A stretch of DNA of 64,000 nucleotides, from NCBI RefSeq assembly GCF_013409065.1, contig NZ_JACBZP010000001.1, forward strand, positions 3,854,518-3,918,517, in the 5' to 3' direction. Under the pieces are notes generated by a model. That model worked only from the letters and a program-made list of their open reading frames with translations, made no database searches and was not told the origin of the DNA. Position 1 is the first letter of the stretch. Each line of letters opens with the position of its first letter. Positions 18,243 through 30,010 of this stretch are shown one piece after another. The stretch is from Spelaeicoccus albus. Its GTDB lineage: Bacteria; Actinomycetota; Actinomycetes; Actinomycetales; Brevibacteriaceae. The position numbers and the translations under genes were made by a program.

Positions 18243-20003
18243 ATGCAGGTTCATCATTATGACGTCGTCATCGTCGGCGCCGGGGGCGCCGGCATGCGCG
18301 CCGCCCTCGAATCGGGCGACCGGGCGCGGACGGCGGTGCTGACCAAGCTGTACCCGACGCGGTCGCACACCGGCGCGGCCCAAGGCGGCATGTGCGCCGC
18401 CTTGGCGAACGTCGAAGAAGACAATTGGGAATGGCACACGTTCGACACGGTCAAGGGCGGCGACTACGTTGTCGATCAGGACGCCGCGGAGATCATGGCC
18501 AAAGAAGCCATCGACGCCGTGCTCGATCTGGAAAAGATGGGGCTGCCGTTCAACCGCACCCCGGAAGGCAAGATCGACCAACGCCGATTTGGCGGGCACA
18601 CCCGCGATCACGGCAAGTCGGCAGTGCGCCGCTCGTGCTACGCGGCCGACCGCACCGGCCACATGATCCTTCAGACGCTCTACCAACAGTGCGTCAAGCG
18701 CGAGGTCGAGTTCTACAACGAGTTCTACGTGCTCGACCTGATCATGACCGAAGTGGACGGACACAAGCGTCCGGCCGGCGTCGTCGCCTACGAACTGGCC
18801 ACGGGCGAATTGCACACGTTCCAGGCCAAGTCGGTCATCTTCGCCACGGGCGGCGCCGGCAAGGTGTTCAAGACCACTTCGAACGCGCATACGCTCACCG
18901 GTGACGGCATGGGTGTCGTGTTCCGGCACGGTATTCCGCTCGAGGACATGGAGTTCGTGCAGTTCCACCCGACGGGACTTGCCGGCCTCGGCATCCTGCT
19001 GTCCGAAGCGGCGCGCGGCGAAGGCGGCATCCTGCGCAATTCCGAGGGCGAACGCTTCATGGAACGCTACGCCCCCACCATCAAGGACCTGGCCCCGCGC
19101 GACATCGTCGCCCGGTCAATGGCCAACGAGGTACGCGAGGGCCGCGGTTGCGGACCGAACAAGGATTACGTCCTGCTCGACCTGACGCACCTGGAGCCGG
19201 CGCATATCGATGCCAAGCTGCCGGACATCACCGAGTTCGCCCGCACCTACCTGGGCGTGGAGCCGTACACCGAGCCGGTGCCGGTGTTCCCCACCTGCCA
19301 CTACGTGATGGGCGGCGTACCGACCAATATCTCGGCCGAAGTGCTCGCCGACAACGATCACAAGGTTCCGGGCCTCTACGCGGCCGGCGAAGTGGCGTGC
19401 GTCAGCGTGCACGGCGCCAACCGGCTCGGCACCAACTCGCTGCTCGATATCAACGTGTTCGGCAAGCGTGCCGGAATTGCGGCGGCCGAATACGCCAATT
19501 CGGTCGATTTCGTCGAGCTCCCCGAATCGCCGGAAACGTTCACGTCCGAACTTCTCGAGGGGCTCTTGAGCGGACAGGGCACCGAACGGGTGGCTGCGAT
19601 CCGCAAGGACCTGCAGGAGACCATGGACACCAATATGCAGGTGTTCCGCACCAAGGAATCCATGCAACGCGCCCTTGACGACATCGAGGCGCTGCGCGAG
19701 CGGTACAAGAACATCGTCGTCCAGGACAAGGGCAAGCGCTTCAACCTGGATCTCCTCGAGGCCGTCGAGTTGAACTTCCTCCTGCAGATCGCCGAGGTGA
19801 TGACCGCCGGCGCCATGCACCGCAAGGAATCGCGCGGCGGCCACTTCCGCGAGGACTTCGAAAAACGCGACGACGAAAACTACATGCACCACACGATGGC
19901 CTACCGGGACCCCGACGCCACATCGGAGGGAATACCGGGCATCCGGCTCGAAACCAAGCCGGTGGTCGTCACCCGTTACCAGCCGATGGAGCGTAAGTAC
20001 TGA
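18243..20003 (+). CDS. sdhA: succinate dehydrogenase flavoprotein subunit
   Basis: 586 residues. The FAD-binding Rossmann motif [12 protein letters not shown] is at the N-terminus and [10 protein letters not shown] carries the His for covalent FAD attachment. The substrate site shows QFHPTGL, and [12 protein letters not shown] is in the capping region. It oxidises succinate to fumarate on the cytoplasmic face and passes electrons to SdhB. The stop overlaps the sdhB start by one base. Confidence 0.97.
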   Translation: MQVHHYDVVIVGAGGAGMRAALESGDRARTAVLTKLYPTRSHTGAAQGGMCAALANVEEDNWEWHTFDTVKGGDYVVDQDAAEIMAKEAIDAVLDLEKMGLPFNRTPEGKIDQRRFGGHTRDHGKSAVRRSCYAADRTGHMILQTLYQQCVKREVEFYNEFYVLDLIMTEVDGHKRPAGVVAYELATGELHTFQAKSVIFATGGAGKVFKTTSNAHTLTGDGMGVVFRHGIPLEDMEFVQFHPTGLAGLGILLSEAARGEGGILRNSEGERFMERYAPTIKDLAPRDIVARSMANEVREGRGCGPNKDYVLLDLTHLEPAHIDAKLPDITEFARTYLGVEPYTEPVPVFPTCHYVMGGVPTNISAEVLADNDHKVPGLYAAGEVACVSVHGANRLGTNSLLDINVFGKRAGIAAAEYANSVDFVELPESPETFTSELLEGLLSGQGTERVAAIRKDLQETMDTNMQVFRTKESMQRALDDIEALRERYKNIVVQDKGKRFNLDLLEAVELNFLLQIAEVMTAGAMHRKESRGGHFREDFEKRDDENYMHHTMAYRDPDATSEGIPGIRLETKPVVVTRYQPMERKY

Positions 20004-20797
20004 TGAGTTCCGATTCACCGCAGCCGGCCGAGCCGGCGTCCAAGATAGACCTCCCCGCGTCCGTCGGCGGCAGCGGAGGCGAGATTCCCACGTTCGACGT
20101 CACGCTGCGCATTGCGCGGTTCATCCCGGAAACGGATTCCGAGCCGCACTACGAGGACTACCAAGTGACGATGCAAGGCACCGACCGCGTGCTCGACGCC
20201 CTGCACAAGATCAAATGGGAGATCGACGGATCACTGTCCTTCCGCCGCTCGTGCGCGCACGGCGTGTGCGGATCGGACGCCATGCGCATCAACGGTCGGA
20301 ACCGGCTCGCCTGCAAGACGCTGCTCAAGGACATCGACTTGAATAAGCCGATCACCGTGGAGGCCATCAAGGGTCTGCCGCTGGAAAAGGACCTCATCGT
20401 CGACATGGAGCCGTTCTTCCAGTCGTACCGCGAGATCATGCCGTTCCTCGTCACGTCCGGCCACGAGCCGACGCGCGAACGCATCCAGTCGGCCGAAGAA
20501 CGCCAACGCTTCGACGACACCACGAAGTGCATTTTGTGCGCGGCTTGTACTTCGTCGTGCCCCGTGTTCTGGACCGACGGGCAGTACTTCGGCCCGGCCG
20601 CCATCGTGAACGCGCACCGGTTCATCTTCGACTCCCGCGACGAGGCCTCCGACATGCGCTTGGAGATCCTCAACGACAAGGAAGGCGTCTGGCGGTGCCG
20701 GACGACGTTCAACTGCACCGAAGCGTGCCCGCGCGGCATCCAGGTGACCAAGGCGATCTCCGAAGTCAAGCAAGCAATATTGAGCCGTTCGTTCTAA
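20003..20797 (+). CDS. sdhB: succinate dehydrogenase iron-sulfur subunit
   Basis: 264 residues, with a Pro/Ser-rich N-terminal extension of about 30 residues. The [2Fe-2S] ligands are in SCAHGVCGSDAM and the following RLAC, and the [4Fe-4S]/[3Fe-4S] ligands in CILCAACTSSCP and CTEACPRGIQV. It links SdhA to the membrane quinone site. Last gene of the operon. Confidence 0.97.
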   Translation: MSSDSPQPAEPASKIDLPASVGGSGGEIPTFDVTLRIARFIPETDSEPHYEDYQVTMQGTDRVLDALHKIKWEIDGSLSFRRSCAHGVCGSDAMRINGRNRLACKTLLKDIDLNKPITVEAIKGLPLEKDLIVDMEPFFQSYREIMPFLVTSGHEPTRERIQSAEERQRFDDTTKCILCAACTSSCPVFWTDGQYFGPAAIVNAHRFIFDSRDEASDMRLEILNDKEGVWRCRTTFNCTEACPRGIQVTKAISEVKQAILSRSF

Positions 20798-20978
20798 CTC
20801 GTACGACTGAAAAAAGAAGCCGCACTCCGGGCGCGCCGCCCGGCACGCCAGCTCCTGCGCCGTCATCGGGCACCCCGGTGGCGGCGCAGTGACGTGTCGT
20901 GCAGGGATCGGGGCGCACAGGGGCGTGCGGCCGCGGCGCGTGACGGCGCGCCGTACTCGACACGGTAGATTGGCGCTC

Positions 20979-21503
20979 ATGGCCCCTACCCATGCGGCAC
21001 TGTTGCGCGGCATCAACGTCGGCGGCCACGCCCGCGTGCCGATGGCGGACCTGCGTGCCCTGGCGACCGGGCTGGGCCTGAACGACGTCCGGACGATCGG
21101 CACGAGCGGGAACCTGTTGTTCTCCGGCGGCAACGAGGCGACTGCCCGCGACGTGGAGCGGGCGCTGTCCGCAGCGGTCGGGTTCACTCCCCCGGTGATA
21201 GTCCGTTCATTGACGCGGCTTGTGGACGTCGCTTCCGCGGCCCGACGCGAATTTCCGGACGCCGAGCCCCAAATGCTCGTCGGGATCTTCCTGTCCGAGC
21301 CGACGGCCGCCGACCCGGCCGTCGCCTTCTCCGAATATCCGGAAGACGTCCGGGCCGCCGGGGACGACCTCATTGCCGACTACGTGAACGGGCAGGCACG
21401 CAGTAAGCTCGGGGCCGATCGGCTGGAGCGGATCCTCGGGGTGGCTGCGGTCACGGTCCGCAACATCAATACGATAGAAAAGCTCGCCGGTTACACGACA
21501 TAA
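20979..21503 (+). CDS. DUF1697-family protein
   Basis: 174 residues from ATG 20979. The family start [19 protein letters not shown] is clear, followed by [12 protein letters not shown]. The function of DUF1697 proteins is unknown. A -10-like TAGATT (20966-20971) ends 7 nt before the ATG with no Shine-Dalgarno sequence, and TGACGG lies about 19 nt further upstream, so a leaderless transcript is likely. An in-frame upstream extension (from 20889) is Arg-rich and unlikely to be translated. pgi follows after 16 nt. Confidence 0.85.
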   Translation: MAPTHAALLRGINVGGHARVPMADLRALATGLGLNDVRTIGTSGNLLFSGGNEATARDVERALSAAVGFTPPVIVRSLTRLVDVASAARREFPDAEPQMLVGIFLSEPTAADPAVAFSEYPEDVRAAGDDLIADYVNGQARSKLGADRLERILGVAAVTVRNINTIEKLAGYTT

Positions 21504-21519
21504 AAAGGGGTACTTCGGC

Positions 21520-23153
<1,634 letters not shown>

Positions 23154-23157
<4 letters not shown>

Positions 23158-24743
23158 GCGTCCTCGTCGCGCCTCGCAAGGGCGGCGCGCAGCAGCAGTT
23201 CCACGATGAGCTTGTCGTCGCCCGTCACGTCCAGGCCGGTGATGGCGGCCGCACGGCGGACGCGATGGCGCACGGTGTTCACGTGCACGCCTCGATGCTC
23301 GGCGGCCGCCGCAAACCCGCCCATCCGGAGAAAGTCCAGCACCGACTCGGCCGCGTCCGGGTCGGCCCGGACCAACTCGTCGATACCCGGATGGGTGAAT
23401 TCCGGGTCGGCGCGCAGCCGGCCCAGTAAACGCGCCAGCAGGATTTCACTTGAGCGGGCCAGTGAGTCCCGCACCGGATCGCCGTCGTCCGGCAGCGCCA
23501 GCGCCGAGACGGCCAGCGCATACGACTGCAGCACCTCCCCGACCGGTCGGATGCCGCCGATGCCGGCAACAACGCGGGCGGCAAACGCGCGGCGCAGGTG
23601 CGCGGCTACGGCCCGGACGGCCCCGGCCATCCACTCGGTGTCGCCGTCGCCGGCCTTCACCAGGCCGATGACGATTTGTCCATCCCGCTCCGTGAGCATG
23701 ACCGTCTTACGGGACGAGGCGGCCCGGACGGCCAGCTCGTTGATCGCTGCCGAGCGTACCAGGCCGGCGCTTCCCCATTCGACGCCGTCCGGGACCGCCT
23801 CGATGACGCCGATGAGCAGCCGCGAAGCCGGGGGGACGCCGGCGATCCGTGCCAGGTCGACGTCACCGCCGTCCAGCGCGTCGGCCAAGGCATCGTCGTA
23901 TACCAACGACGACGCCGCTCGTCCGGTCCAGCCGGCTGCCATCAACGCGCCGATGAGCCGCACCGCGCCGAGCATTGCCGGTTCGGATCCCGGTGCCGGC
24001 GTCCCCTGCACCCACACGGTCCCCAGATAGGTGCCCGAGTGCCGCACGCCCACCGCGGTGCGGGCCTTGATGCCCAATTCCGGGTGCTCGGCCACGTGCA
24101 CGATTGCCTGGCCGGATCGGAGACTGTCGTACACGCCGAGTGCCGCCAGCCGGTCGAGGTAGGCGCGCGGACCTTGCCGCCCGAGGATCGACAAACGTCT
24201 CAAGTCGTCGACTTCGTCGCCGGAGCTCGAGTACGCCAGGACCGCCGAACCGGCATCTTCGATGCTCACCGGTCCGCCGCAGATCCGCGCAACGGTCTCG
24301 GCAAGCGTGAACAGGTCGATGCTCGGGGCGTCCGAGGCCGGCGCGGCGCCGACGAGATCCGCGGCCAACGCCTCGAGACGGTGCCACGGCAGGTCCGGGT
24401 GGACGCCGAGCAGGGCGGTTCGGGAGTCCGCCGCGGCGACGTCGAGGCGTGCCAGCTCGCCGGGCGTACCCTTGACGGCTATCGCGGCCGGTCCGGCGTC
24501 CGCCAAGGCTGTGATGGCCGGTGCGGCGTCCCGTCCCCGGACGCCGACCAGCAGGACCAGCACGCCGTCCGCGCGCTCCAGCCGGTCGCCGGGTTCGGCA
24601 ATCGCCACGGACGTGACGAACGGATCCGAGTCGACGGTGAACCGGCGGTGGATGAGCCGCTCCCCCAGTGCGTCGACGAGCCGACTGAGCGGGACGCCGT
24701 CCGCGGCCCGGCCATCCGGCACGGCCCCGGAAGAGCGCCTCAC
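23154..24743 (-). CDS. PucR-family transcriptional regulator
   Basis: 529 residues from GTG 24743, which overlaps the stop of the YihY gene (GTGA). The N-terminal region (about 1-130) resembles the PucR sensing domain, the middle a GGDEF-like CdaR region, and the C-terminus is the PucR helix-turn-helix ([17 protein letters not shown] near 490). Such proteins often regulate purine or amino-acid catabolism. The target is not evident here: neighbours are pgi (convergent) and yihY (same strand). Its coupling to the membrane gene suggests co-expression. Confidence 0.85.
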
Positions 24744-25900
24744 GGACCGTCACGCCGGAAGACGGCCAGCGCACGGCGACACGCCCGCACCGCTGCGGCG
24801 CCGCCGAGCACGCCCCCGGCTCCGATCAGCACACCGGTGGCCGTTGCGGCCCGGTGTGCTCCCTTGCGGCCGGGCAGCGGGCCGCGGCCGTCGTTCAGTT
24901 CTTGCTCCGCCAGCTCACGCGCCCTTTCGAACACGTGGCCGTCGGAAAAGCGCAACGTCGTCCAGGAGGCTGCCAAGAGGATCACACGGCCGAGCAGGTT
25001 GAACCAGATCAACAGGCCCACCAACGTCGCTCCGGAGGCCAGCAGCGGATTCGAGGTGGCCTTGCCGAGCAGCGCCGACCCGAAATATTTGATCACGCTG
25101 AACCCGATCCCGGCGATCAGCGCGCCTTCCCAGGCCAATCTGTTCAGGACCCGCAGCCGGCCGACGAACCGGAACAAGGCATACGCCACGAGCGTGTCGA
25201 GGGCCAGGGCGATTGCCAGCGACAGCACCACCACCCCGGCGTTGGCCCACGCCGAGTCAATACCGAGCGTTTGCAACGCCGACTTGGCGAACCCCGTCAC
25301 GAACGACGAGGCCGCGGAAAGCAGGACGACGATGCCGAGCACGACCATGACGACTATCTGATACACCTTGCCCAGCAACGCGTTGCCGCCGGCGACCGGG
25401 CGGAGCGCGACGGCGCGGATGCCTTGGCTGAGTGCGTTCATCCACCCGGTTGCCGTCAGCAGCAGCGACACGCCGCCGATGACGACGCCCAAGGTCAGGC
25501 CGGACGTGTTCATGCCGTTCTTTTGCGAAAGCATTCCCGAGTCGCCGAGGCCGGGCAGGGATTTGCCGATCTCGTCGAACACGCGCTGGCGCAGGTCCGG
25601 ATTGTCGCGCAGCACGAACCCGAACACGCTGATTGCCACTGCGAGCATGGCAAAGACGGAGAACAGGCCGAAATAGCCGATCGATGCGGCGAATTGGTTG
25701 CCGCGGCATCCCGAATAATGCCGGTAGGCCCGCACGGGCAGCCAAGTTTCGATAGTCGCCATGCGCTTCTTCAGCGGGCTCGCCCCCGGGTCGGCGTTGA
25801 CGCGATTGGCGCGCAGGGTGAGCGCGGCCAGGTCGACGGCCGGCGGCCGGGTCTGGGGAGGGGCGGTATCCAGGTCTGCGGTCAGGTCGGTCGAGGGCAT
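24740..25900 (-). CDS. YihY/BrkB-family inner membrane protein
   Basis: 386 residues from ATG 25900. A GTG two codons upstream (25906) is the alternative. About six hydrophobic segments and the family sequences NQFAASIGYFGLFSVFAML, GWMNALSQGIRAV and WFNLLGRVILLAASW are seen. The role is unproven; the family name "ribonuclease BN" is known to be wrong. A -10-like TAGACT on the minus strand (25908-25913) ends 7 nt before the ATG, which suggests a leaderless mRNA. Residues after 330 form a soluble, basic tail with one more hydrophobic stretch. Confidence 0.85.
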   Translation of the reverse strand: MPSTDLTADLDTAPPQTRPPAVDLAALTLRANRVNADPGASPLKKRMATIETWLPVRAYRHYSGCRGNQFAASIGYFGLFSVFAMLAVAISVFGFVLRDNPDLRQRVFDEIGKSLPGLGDSGMLSQKNGMNTSGLTLGVVIGGVSLLLTATGWMNALSQGIRAVALRPVAGGNALLGKVYQIVVMVVLGIVVLLSAASSFVTGFAKSALQTLGIDSAWANAGVVVLSLAIALALDTLVAYALFRFVGRLRVLNRLAWEGALIAGIGFSVIKYFGSALLGKATSNPLLASGATLVGLLIWFNLLGRVILLAASWTTLRFSDGHVFERARELAEQELNDGRGPLPGRKGAHRAATATGVLIGAGGVLGGAAAVRACRRALAVFRRDGP

Positions 25901-25958
25901 GCCCACCAGTCTAGGTCGCCGGATGCCTCCCGCCGGGGAATTTCGCGGCGCCGGGCCG

Positions 25959-26480
25959 TTAGGGCCCGAAGTCGAAGCTGCGGGTCAACCGCCACTGGCC
26001 GTCGTCGTCGTGCCGGTACGCGCCGAATCCGTGCGCCATGAACGTCAATTCGTAGTCGGACAACGACGCCTCGGCCACGTCAAGCTGTTCATCGGTCAGA
26101 TTGTGGGCGACCGTCACGTGCGGGTGGTACGGGAACGACAGTTCGATGTCGAGCGGCCCGGTCCGGATGGCGGTCGACAAGGTTTGACAGTCGGCGATTC
26201 CGCGGGCCATCGCGACGAACACCACTGGCGATACCGGGCGGAAGGTTCCGGTCCCGCGCAGCCCCACGATGAACGGCGAATAGTTGTCCGCGATCGCCGC
26301 CAGCATGTCCATCACCGGATTCCAGTCGGCTTCGGCCACGGGTGTGGGCGGCAACAGGGTGACGTGCGTGGGAATACTGTCAGCCTGCGGATCGCCGAAT
26401 GATCGACGCCATTCCTGTAATCGCCCGCCATAGGGCTTGGGAATGTGCAGCGCAACGCCGAGCGTGCGTGTTGCGGTCAT
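25959..26480 (-). CDS. 2'-5' RNA ligase/LigT-like 2H phosphoesterase
   Basis: 173 residues with the two HxTx motifs that define the 2H phosphoesterase family: THVTLLPP near residue 38 and HPHVTVAH near 119. They place two His and two Thr in one active site for 2',3'- or 2',5'-phosphodiester chemistry. GGGGGAAT precedes the ATG at 26480. It is 36 nt downstream of the PfkB kinase and may share its transcript. The substrate is unknown. Confidence 0.85.
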   Translation of the reverse strand: MTATRTLGVALHIPKPYGGRLQEWRRSFGDPQADSIPTHVTLLPPTPVAEADWNPVMDMLAAIADNYSPFIVGLRGTGTFRPVSPVVFVAMARGIADCQTLSTAIRTGPLDIELSFPYHPHVTVAHNLTDEQLDVAEASLSDYELTFMAHGFGAYRHDDDGQWRLTRSFDFGP

Positions 26481-26516
26481 GATTCCCCCATAGGGGCATC
26501 TTATCGCGACGTCCGA

Positions 26517-27413
26517 TCACGGCGTCCGGAGCGTTGCGCCCATGTGCCGGCAGGTGGCGGCCGCAACTCTCATGGCGTCGTCAAGCAGCGATTGCCAGTC
26601 CCGGCCCGCCAGCGGACGCCGTTCGTCGACGGCGCCGCGCATGACACCGGCAAGGACCGAGGCAAGTGTTGCGTCGCCCGCGCCCATGGTGTCGACGATC
26701 GGGCCGGGCAGCGTCGCGATCGGACTGGTGAACTCGACCCCGCCGGGCAGCACGATCCGTCCTCCGGCGCGGCCTTCGGTCAGCAGAACTGCCTGCGTCC
26801 GCCCCGATTCCAGCACGCCGGCAGCGACGTCGCCGGCATCACGTCCGTACATCAATGCGGCGTCCTCGTCGCTGAATTTGACGATATCGGCCAGGGCCGC
26901 GATCTTTTCAAACCCGCGACGGAAGGCCGGCACATCCGTCATCAGCACGGGTCTGGGGTTCGGGTCAACTGCGACAAGTCCGCGTGTCCGGCCGAGAAGA
27001 TCCGCCAACTGGCTTGCCTGGTCGGCGTTGTCCAGCGGGAAACAGTTGACGGCCACGACGCCGGCGTGCGCGGCGGCGTCACGCAGCTCATTTCCGAAGT
27101 AGAACGCGCGCTCGCGCACCGCGGCGTTGAATTCGTAGCGCGGTTCGCTCTCGGTGCGGTCGGAGACGGCGATACCGGTGCCGTGGGGGCCGCGAGTGGC
27201 GATCAGGCCGGTGCCGTGCCCCTCCAGGAAGCTGCCGAGCGTGCGGCCGTCGGCATCGTCGCCGACGATCCCGGCCAGTGTCGTGGGCAGGCCGAGGATG
27301 CTCATGCCGACGGCCAGGTTGAGGGCAGCGCCGCCCGGATGCCGGCCAACGACCGTGTCGGTGCGTACTTCGTCAATCAGCGCGTCCCCGATCGCCAACG
27401 CTCTCCTGGTCAT
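26517..27413 (-). CDS. PfkB-family sugar kinase (fructokinase-like)
   Basis: 298 residues. GGAALNLAVGMSILG at the N-terminus is the sugar-site motif, and DTMGAGDATLASVLAG near 240 holds the catalytic Asp and anion hole of the ribokinase/PfkB family. KFSDEDAALMYG lies between them. Fructose or a related sugar is the likely substrate, but family members overlap. It lies 13 nt after exonuclease III on the same strand. Confidence 0.88.
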   Translation of the reverse strand: MTRRALAIGDALIDEVRTDTVVGRHPGGAALNLAVGMSILGLPTTLAGIVGDDADGRTLGSFLEGHGTGLIATRGPHGTGIAVSDRTESEPRYEFNAAVRERAFYFGNELRDAAAHAGVVAVNCFPLDNADQASQLADLLGRTRGLVAVDPNPRPVLMTDVPAFRRGFEKIAALADIVKFSDEDAALMYGRDAGDVAAGVLESGRTQAVLLTEGRAGGRIVLPGGVEFTSPIATLPGPIVDTMGAGDATLASVLAGVMRGAVDERRPLAGRDWQSLLDDAMRVAAATCRHMGATLRTP

Positions 27414-27426
27414 CGCGGCACGCCCA

Positions 27427-28221
27427 TCACAGATCGTAGTCGACTATCAGCGGCGCATGGTCGCTCCAGCGTTCGGCGTACGACGGCGCACGGTCCACGG
27501 ACACGTCGACGGCCAGCTCGGCGAGTTCCGGAGTGGCCATTTGGTAGTCGATGCGCCAGCCGGTGTCGTTGTCGAATGCCTGACCGCGCATCGACCACCA
27601 CGTGTACGGGCCGTCGACCTGGCCGGCGTGCCGCCTGGCCACGTCGACCCAGCCCAGTTCGCCGAAGAACTTGTCGAAGTAGGCGCGTTCTTCCGGTAAG
27701 AATCCCGCCTTCTTGGTGTTGCCCTTCCAGTTCTTGATGTCGAGCTTGGTGTGGCCGACGTTCAGATCGCCGACCACCAGCGCGTATCCGCCGGCCGAGC
27801 GCAGCTGCCCGAGGCGCACCGTCAGGGCATCGAGGAACCGGTACTTGTCGTCCTGCTTCTCGGTGCCGGCCTCGCCCGAATGCACATAGGCGCTGACGAC
27901 CGTCAGATTCTTGTCACCGATGCGGAAATCGGATTCGACCCATCGCCCGGACGTGTCGAAGTACGAGTCGCCGATTCCGATCCGGCTTTCTTCCATCGCT
28001 TTTTTTGATGCAAGTGCCACGCCGGCCCGGCCCTTGGCCTCGGCGGCCGTATGCGCCACGTGGAATCCGGCACCTTCGAGCAGCTCGTGAGCAATCTCAT
28101 CGGGCGCGCGCACCTCTTGCAGTGCGAGGATGTCGGGATCGCGTCGATCGATCCATGCCGGCATCCCCTTTCTCCAGGAGGCTCGGACGCCGTTGACGTT
28201 GACGGAGGCGATTCGCAGCAT
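27427..28221 (-). CDS. xthA: exodeoxyribonuclease III / AP endonuclease
   Basis: 264 residues from ATG 28221, preceded by GGGA 5 nt upstream; ATG 28230 would add three residues. It cuts DNA 5' of abasic sites and trims 3' ends in base excision repair. Motifs in order: RIASVNVNGVRA with the metal-binding Asn, ILALQEVRA with the catalytic Glu, VSAYVHSGE, VVGDLNVGH, RIDYQMAT and WSDHAPLIVDY with the catalytic His. First gene of a small unit with the PfkB kinase. Confidence 0.95.
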   Translation of the reverse strand: MLRIASVNVNGVRASWRKGMPAWIDRRDPDILALQEVRAPDEIAHELLEGAGFHVAHTAAEAKGRAGVALASKKAMEESRIGIGDSYFDTSGRWVESDFRIGDKNLTVVSAYVHSGEAGTEKQDDKYRFLDALTVRLGQLRSAGGYALVVGDLNVGHTKLDIKNWKGNTKKAGFLPEERAYFDKFFGELGWVDVARRHAGQVDGPYTWWSMRGQAFDNDTGWRIDYQMATPELAELAVDVSVDRAPSYAERWSDHAPLIVDYDL

Positions 28222-28373
28222 GATTCCCATCCTGCCATAGGCATCGAATCTGTCACGAAGTATGTGAATACGTGCCCCGGTGCACCATAATCGAAGTATC
28301 CAGGCTTTACTGGAATGACGACTATCCCTGAAGAGATCCTTCATAGGATTGAAGCGACACAAGGCGGTGAAGT

Positions 28374-28847
28374 ATGGCTGACGGCGACATTTCAATCGTC
28401 CCCTTGGACGAGGTCGATGGTCAGGATCTGCGCGACTTCCTGATTTCGGCGCAAAGCGAGTTCTGGGACGGCAAGGATCTCAGCGAACAGCATCAACCCG
28501 TGTGGTTCCGGCAATTCGCCCATGACGGCCTGATTGCCCGGCGCGGCAGCGAAACGGTCGGCTACCTGCTCGGCTCGGTGCCGGCGAACGGGCACGCGTA
28601 CATCCATCTGGTCGCCACGAAATCCTCGGCGCGCGGCTCCGGTATCGGCCGAAGCCTCTACGGTGAATTCGCCAGCAAGGCCGAAGCCGAGGGCGCCACC
28701 AGCATCCAGGCCACCACCGTGCCCGACAACGCCTCCTCGATCGCGTTCCACTCGGCGATGGGGTACCGCGCCGAACTCGTCAGCGACTATGCCGGCCCCG
28801 GCCAGGACAGGGTGCTGTTCGAGTTGTCGCTCGATTCGACCGACTGA
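28374..28847 (+). CDS. GNAT-family N-acetyltransferase
   Basis: 157 residues. The acetyl-CoA binding loop is ARGSGIGRSLYGEF near residue 87, followed by ATTVPDNASSIAFHSAMGY, a standard GNAT C-terminal half. The substrate is unknown. A GGTGAAG site precedes the ATG. It is divergent from exonuclease III with a 152-nt gap and ends at a REP-like hairpin that faces folD. Confidence 0.88.
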   Translation: MADGDISIVPLDEVDGQDLRDFLISAQSEFWDGKDLSEQHQPVWFRQFAHDGLIARRGSETVGYLLGSVPANGHAYIHLVATKSSARGSGIGRSLYGEFASKAEAEGATSIQATTVPDNASSIAFHSAMGYRAELVSDYAGPGQDRVLFELSLDSTD

Positions 28848-28868
28848 CGCCGGCGCCGTCCCTTACCG

Positions 28869-28925
28869 CGAGTGGCGGCGAATGGTTGCAAAATCGTTGA
28901 TTTTGCGACCGTTCGCCGCCACTCG
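28869..28925. repeat. diverged REP-like palindrome between convergent genes
   Basis: Arms of about 27 nt pair around 28897. They are like those of the 15.8-kb copy but carry several substitutions (GAGTGGCGGCGAATGGTT), and the mismatched positions would mostly still pair as G-U in RNA. It sits between the stop codons of the GNAT gene and folD, so it could serve as a bidirectional terminator, although no U-tract follows. Confidence 0.8.
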
Positions 28926-28948
28926 ACGCATACGGTGGCGCGGGAGCG

Positions 28949-29830
28949 TCAGTTGAGGGAACGTTCGGCGGCGTCGACCACGTTGGCCAGCAAAAGCGCG
29001 CGGGTCATTGGCCCGACCCCGCCCGGGTTCGGCGAACGCCAGGCTGCCACGTCCTGGACGTCCGGCGCCACATCGCCGACGATTTTCGACTTGCCGGTCT
29101 CCGGATCGGTCCGCCTGCTGACTCCGACGTCCAGGACGACGACGCCGGGCTTGACGTTGCCGGCGTGCACGATGCCCGGCGACCCGGCCGCGGCCACGAT
29201 GATGTCGGCGCGGCGCAGGTGCGCGTCAAGGTCACGGGTGCCGGTGTGCGTGAGCGTGACGGTGGCATTGTATTCGCGGCGCGTGAGCAGCGTGCCGATC
29301 GATCGGCCCACCGTGATGCCGCGGCCGAGGACGACGACGTCGCGGCCGGCCAGTTCGATGTCGTAGCGACGCAACAGCTCGATGATGCCGCGCGGCGTGC
29401 ACGGCAGCGGCGTGGTCAGCGGGCCGTTCACGTTGAGCATGAGGCTGCCGAGATTCACCGGGTGCAGACCGTCGGCGTCCTTGGCCGGGTCGATACGGGA
29501 CAGGACGGCGTCCTGATCGATGTGCGCCGGCAGCGGCAATTGGACGATATAGCCGGTGCAGTCCGGATCGGCGTTCAACTCGTCGATGGCGTCCAAGACG
29601 GTCTCTTGCGCGACGTCGTCGGCAAAATGCCGGCGGATGGACGCAATGCCGACTTCGGCGCAGTCCTTGTGCTTGCCGTTGACGTACCATGTCGAGCCCG
29701 GATCGTCGCCGACCAGGACCGTGCCGAGACCCGGCCGGACGCCCGCGGCCTTCAACGCGGCCACCCGCTCGGTCAGCTCGGCCTTGATGGCGGCCGCCGT
29801 CGCCTTGCCGTCGAGGATGTCTGCGGTCAT
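28949..29830 (-). CDS. folD: methylenetetrahydrofolate dehydrogenase / cyclohydrolase
   Basis: 293 residues from ATG 29830, 8 nt after GGAGAAG; a GTG nine nt upstream is less likely. It interconverts methylene-, methenyl- and 10-formyl-tetrahydrofolate. The catalytic Lys is in [21 protein letters not shown] and [14 protein letters not shown] mark the cofactor domain, and [13 protein letters not shown] is near the C-terminus. A short leader ORF ends 2 nt before the start, and a ZTP riboswitch lies further upstream, so expression should rise when the folate-stress signal ZTP accumulates. Confidence 0.96.
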   Translation of the reverse strand: MTADILDGKATAAAIKAELTERVAALKAAGVRPGLGTVLVGDDPGSTWYVNGKHKDCAEVGIASIRRHFADDVAQETVLDAIDELNADPDCTGYIVQLPLPAHIDQDAVLSRIDPAKDADGLHPVNLGSLMLNVNGPLTTPLPCTPRGIIELLRRYDIELAGRDVVVLGRGITVGRSIGTLLTRREYNATVTLTHTGTRDLDAHLRRADIIVAAAGSPGIVHAGNVKPGVVVLDVGVSRRTDPETGKSKIVGDVAPDVQDVAAWRSPNPGGVGPMTRALLLANVVDAAERSLN

Positions 29831-29832
29831 GG

Positions 29833-29943
29833 TTACCACTTCTCCGATCCCGGGTGGAGTTCGGTTTGCGCTACCGGGTTGGCTGCGCGGGTCGATTTCA
29901 CGGTCGGCGCTGCGATCGACGGTGCGTGGGGCGGATTGGTCAT
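29833..29943 (-). CDS. 36-residue leader ORF upstream of folD
   Basis: ATG 29943 follows a strong ribosome site (GGAGGAG, about 9 nt upstream), and the TAA at 29833-29835 is 2 nt from the folD ATG. The folD Shine-Dalgarno sequence lies inside its last codons. The peptide starts [18 protein letters not shown] and has no recognisable motif or membrane segment. It lies between the riboswitch and folD, so riboswitch control of its translation could be passed to folD by coupling. It could also be an unstructured leader without a protein product. Confidence 0.45.
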   Translation of the reverse strand: MTNPPHAPSIAAPTVKSTRAANPVAQTELHPGSEKW

Positions 29944-30010
29944 CGGGGCGTTTCTCCTCCGGGCGGTCGGTCGTGGGCTGTCATCGTGTGGATGACGGAG
30001 ATCCTTCATC

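Noticed and set aside
24738-24745. Possible frameshift joining the PucR and YihY genes
   Set aside because: The GTGA overlap is an ordinary coupled stop/start; both proteins are complete with distinct folds.
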